Of a stretch of DNA of 64,000 bases, positions 61,754-64,000 are shown piece after piece. The stretch spans positions 122,600,333 to 122,664,332 of the forward strand of contig OW799233.1 of assembly GCA_941918925.1 (NCBI GenBank), read 5' to 3'. Each line of letters begins with the position of its first letter. Position 1 is the stretch's first letter. Origin of the DNA: Phyto melanocephala (taxonomy: Eukaryota > Arthropoda > Insecta > Diptera > Rhinophoridae). Both the position numbers and the translations under genes were made by a program. Below the pieces are notes generated by a model, which made no database searches, was not told the origin of the DNA, and saw nothing but the letters and a program-made list of their open reading frames with translations.

Positions 61754-61794
<41 letters not shown>

Positions 61795-61814
61795 TTCACT
61801 TTTATATATATAGA
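60943..61814 (-). mobile_element. Helitron-like array unit 3 (type A end)
   Basis: It abuts unit 2 with no spacer. 872 bp. From about 61,117 to 61,758 it appears identical to 60,247-60,888 of unit 2 (offset 870 bp), while its CTAG-proximal end is type A like unit 1. Confidence 0.78.
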
Positions 61815-62647
61815 CTAGCCAATCCCGGCGCGCGTTGCTACGCCCCTTCATGAATTTTACTCGCATTCTAAATTTTAATCGAATATCAAGTGCAAGGCTA
61901 AAAACTATAACTTTTTCTTTATGAGCGTGGCACTGCCCACTTTTCTAATTACGAAACTGTATAGTCATGACAGCTAAATAAGTGTGCAAAGTTTCAGAAA
62001 AATCGGTCCAGTGTAAGTACCTCAAAATGATACCTTTTTTTATGGGCGTGGCACTGCCCACTTTTCTAAATACGAAACTGTATAGTCATGACAACTCAAT
62101 ATGTGTGCAAAGTTTCAGAAAAATCGGGCCAGTGTAAGTACCTCAAAATGATACCTTTTTTTTAATGGGCGTGGCACTGCCCACTTTTCTAATGACGAAA
62201 GTGTAAAGTCATGACAGCTCAGTATGTTTGCAAAGTTTCAGAAAATTCGGTCCAGTGCAAGTAGCTAAAACTGATAACTAATTTTTTATGGGCATGGCCC
62301 CGCCCACTTTTTCAATCACAAAATTATAAAACCATGACAGCTCAATATGTGTGCAAAGTTTCAGAAAAATCGGTCCAGTGCAAGTACCTCAAAATTAAAA
62401 CTTTTTTAGGGGCGTGGCCCCGCCCACTTTTCTTATCACGAAATTATTTAGCCATGACAGCTCGATATGTGCGCAAAGTTTCAGAAAAATCGGTCAAGTG
62501 CAAGTAGCTAAAACTGATAACTAATTTTTTATGGGCGTGGCTCCGCCCACTTTTTTTCACCCATAAACACTCCCTGGTATGTGTACAACAACTTACCAAA
62601 GTTTGAGCCCGATCGGTTTTACAGTTTCGGAGTCTATAGCTAACACA

Positions 62648-62688
<41 letters not shown>

Positions 62689-62708
62689 TTCACTTTTATA
62701 TATATAGA
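61815..62708 (-). mobile_element. Helitron-like array unit 4 (type B end, 5'-most)
   Basis: It abuts unit 3 with no spacer. 894 bp. Type B end closely matching unit 2. Its TC end is preceded on the minus strand by A (62,709 is T on the plus strand), which together with the T after unit 1 gives the A/T target for the whole array. The (CA)n tract is interrupted once. Confidence 0.78.
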
Positions 62709-63064
62709 TTGTACTTTGTTTGGAAACATAAACACTAATAAAGCTGCAGAAAAAAAGATTTGGAGTTATGATAAATTTATTTTTGTGAGAGTAGTGTTTT
62801 AGTTTTGTTTTGTTTTGTTGTTTATGTTTATGTTTACTAATATATAGTGATTAAAAGTAGTGCAAAATAGAACACAAAACTTTAAGAAAACTTTACGCAG
62901 CTCTGTAGTATTTATGTAACCATTAATAATTGTAATAGTTTTATATTTTTGATTCCTTTCACTTTTTTTTTTAAAAGATTTGTTAAATAAATTTTGCAAA
63001 AACATTAATATAGTTATATTCATAAAATTAATAATTTAAAAAAATATTAAACAAATATTTAATA
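62709..63064. other. AT-rich spacer, nothing recognised
   Basis: Sequence between two Helitron-like insertions; no open frame or repeat was recognised. Confidence 0.5.
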
Positions 63065-63355
63065 CTAGCTTGTGCCCGCGACTTCGTCCGCGTAGTTATC
63101 GAGATAAAAGGTAGACTTAACAACAAAAATAAAAATATTTACAAAACCAACAACCCGTTTAGGATGTGTGATGATGAGTTTGCCAACGACTTCGCGTTAT
63201 TATCGCGCTAAAAAATAGACTATGTGTTAATCTAGGTTGTTATCTATCTATGCGCCGCATTTCATTTAGTTCCGTTCAGCCGTTTTTGCGTGATTGAGTA
63301 ACAAATATCCAAACATACAAACATACAAACATTCACATTTATTATATTAGTAGGA
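63065..63355 (-). mobile_element. Second Helitron-like family, 291 bp
   Basis: On the minus strand it starts TCCTACTAATATAATAAATG after an A and ends GGGCACAAGCTAG before a T. A CGCG/CGCG hairpin lies close to the CTAG end. The interior contains the CCGTTCAGCCGTTTTTGCGTG motif region. No coding sequence. Confidence 0.6.
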
Positions 63356-64000
63356 TACAAAATATTTAATAAATAATGCATTAGTGGACAAGTTCTTTAT
63401 TAAAAAATTTGTTTCTTTTTGTACCAACTTTGGAAAAAAAAAATTAATATATTAAGAGCATATTTTATTTCATTCCATACTTAACTATTTACAAACAATT
63501 TAAAGAAAATATTTACATATATTGTTAAATGAATTAATTTTTCTTTAAATTAATGAATTAATAATTTATTTGCAATTTTAAATAAATGATGTAAAATGTA
63601 CTTAAAAAATGTATTTGCTGGAAGGTGTCACAGAACCTTAAAGTTTTAAATAAGCGCTGTGTCTTTTTTTTTTTTTTTGAAATAAAAGTTTTACAAGCAG
63701 ACAACAATATGTTCTTTTCTTTTAATTTTAAAGCGTTGTTTTAAGTACGTTATGCATTTCGAGTAAATTGTATTTTTTACATACTATTTTATTCCACATA
63801 TTATATGTGAATTTATTTAGATTGATATTCCAACCTTACCTTATATGGCAGAGACACTTAAAATGTTAAATATTTAAATAAAAAATACACACTTTAAAGA
63901 CTATTTATTATTATTTTATTGCTTATTTAAGTTCGAAAGTTTTATTTTAAATATCCCGGAACCAGAAGAAAAAAATTAAAGCCGGTTATTTGTTCATACA
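63356..64000. other. AT-rich end of the window, nothing recognised
   Basis: Low-complexity AT-rich sequence up to the window edge with no feature I can support. Confidence 0.5.

Noticed and set aside
59430..62708. CRISPR-like array appearance from regularly spaced repeats
   Set aside because: The 'spacers' are also repeated and the units have Helitron-like ends in an insect-type genome; not CRISPR.

Overview
This is an AT-rich, intron-dominated piece of an insect genome, most likely a brachyceran and perhaps calyptrate fly. The reasons are long poly(Q)/poly(N) tracts, GTAAGT splice donors, mariner and Helitron remnants, non-LTR retrotransposons with RNase H, and a conserved gene whose architecture fits a dipteran SIAH-related protein. 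The species is not determined. No rRNA, tRNA, CRISPR array or prokaryotic feature was seen.

One protein-coding gene can be assembled. It lies on the minus strand from about 54,270 to 1,769 and has four coding exons: 54,270-53,917, 41,330-41,244, 19,129-18,958 and 3,288-1,769. All splice phases agree (0, 0, 1) and the product is 710 residues. In order it has an N-terminal PDZ domain, a C3HC4 RING finger with exact SIAH/Seven-in-absentia spacing that is split by intron 2, a long Q/N/T-rich low-complexity region, and a C-terminal region that aligns by eye with the SIAH substrate-binding domain. It is probably a ubiquitin E3 ligase. I think it corresponds to the Drosophila PDZ-RING-SIAH gene CG34375, but that name is from memory and unverified. 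Coding sequence is about 2.1 kb of a 52.5-kb locus; the introns are 15.7, 22.1 and 12.6 kb (3, 2, 1).

Nearly everything else is transposable-element debris. (a) 59,430-62,708 is a head-to-tail array of four Helitron-like units joined with no intervening base (CTAG abutting TC); a single copy of the same family is at 17,501-18,519 and a second Helitron-like family is at 63,065-63,355. (b) Two families of Helentron-like elements share a TTCGGC-NNN-GCCGAA terminal hairpin. Family A is at 14,006-16,700, 25,669-27,548 and 43,951-44,306; family B is at 44,849-45,885, 48,245-48,907, 57,305-58,138 and as relics elsewhere. (c) There are nine mariner/Tc1-type transposase remnants, several internally deleted, one hosting a nested hAT-like insertion. 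(d) Non-LTR retrotransposon 3' ends with RNase H lie near 12.9, 24.5, 34.5 and 42 kb. (e) Several short inverted-repeat elements lie at 0.8, 19.6, 20.4, 28.2, 32.1, 38.5, 52.4 and 56.9 kb.

The best leads are the seamless Helitron array with its alternating unit types, the hairpin-ended A/B families, a 112-nt near-perfect hairpin in intron 2, and the PDZ-RING-SIAH gene with its interrupted SIAH zinc finger.
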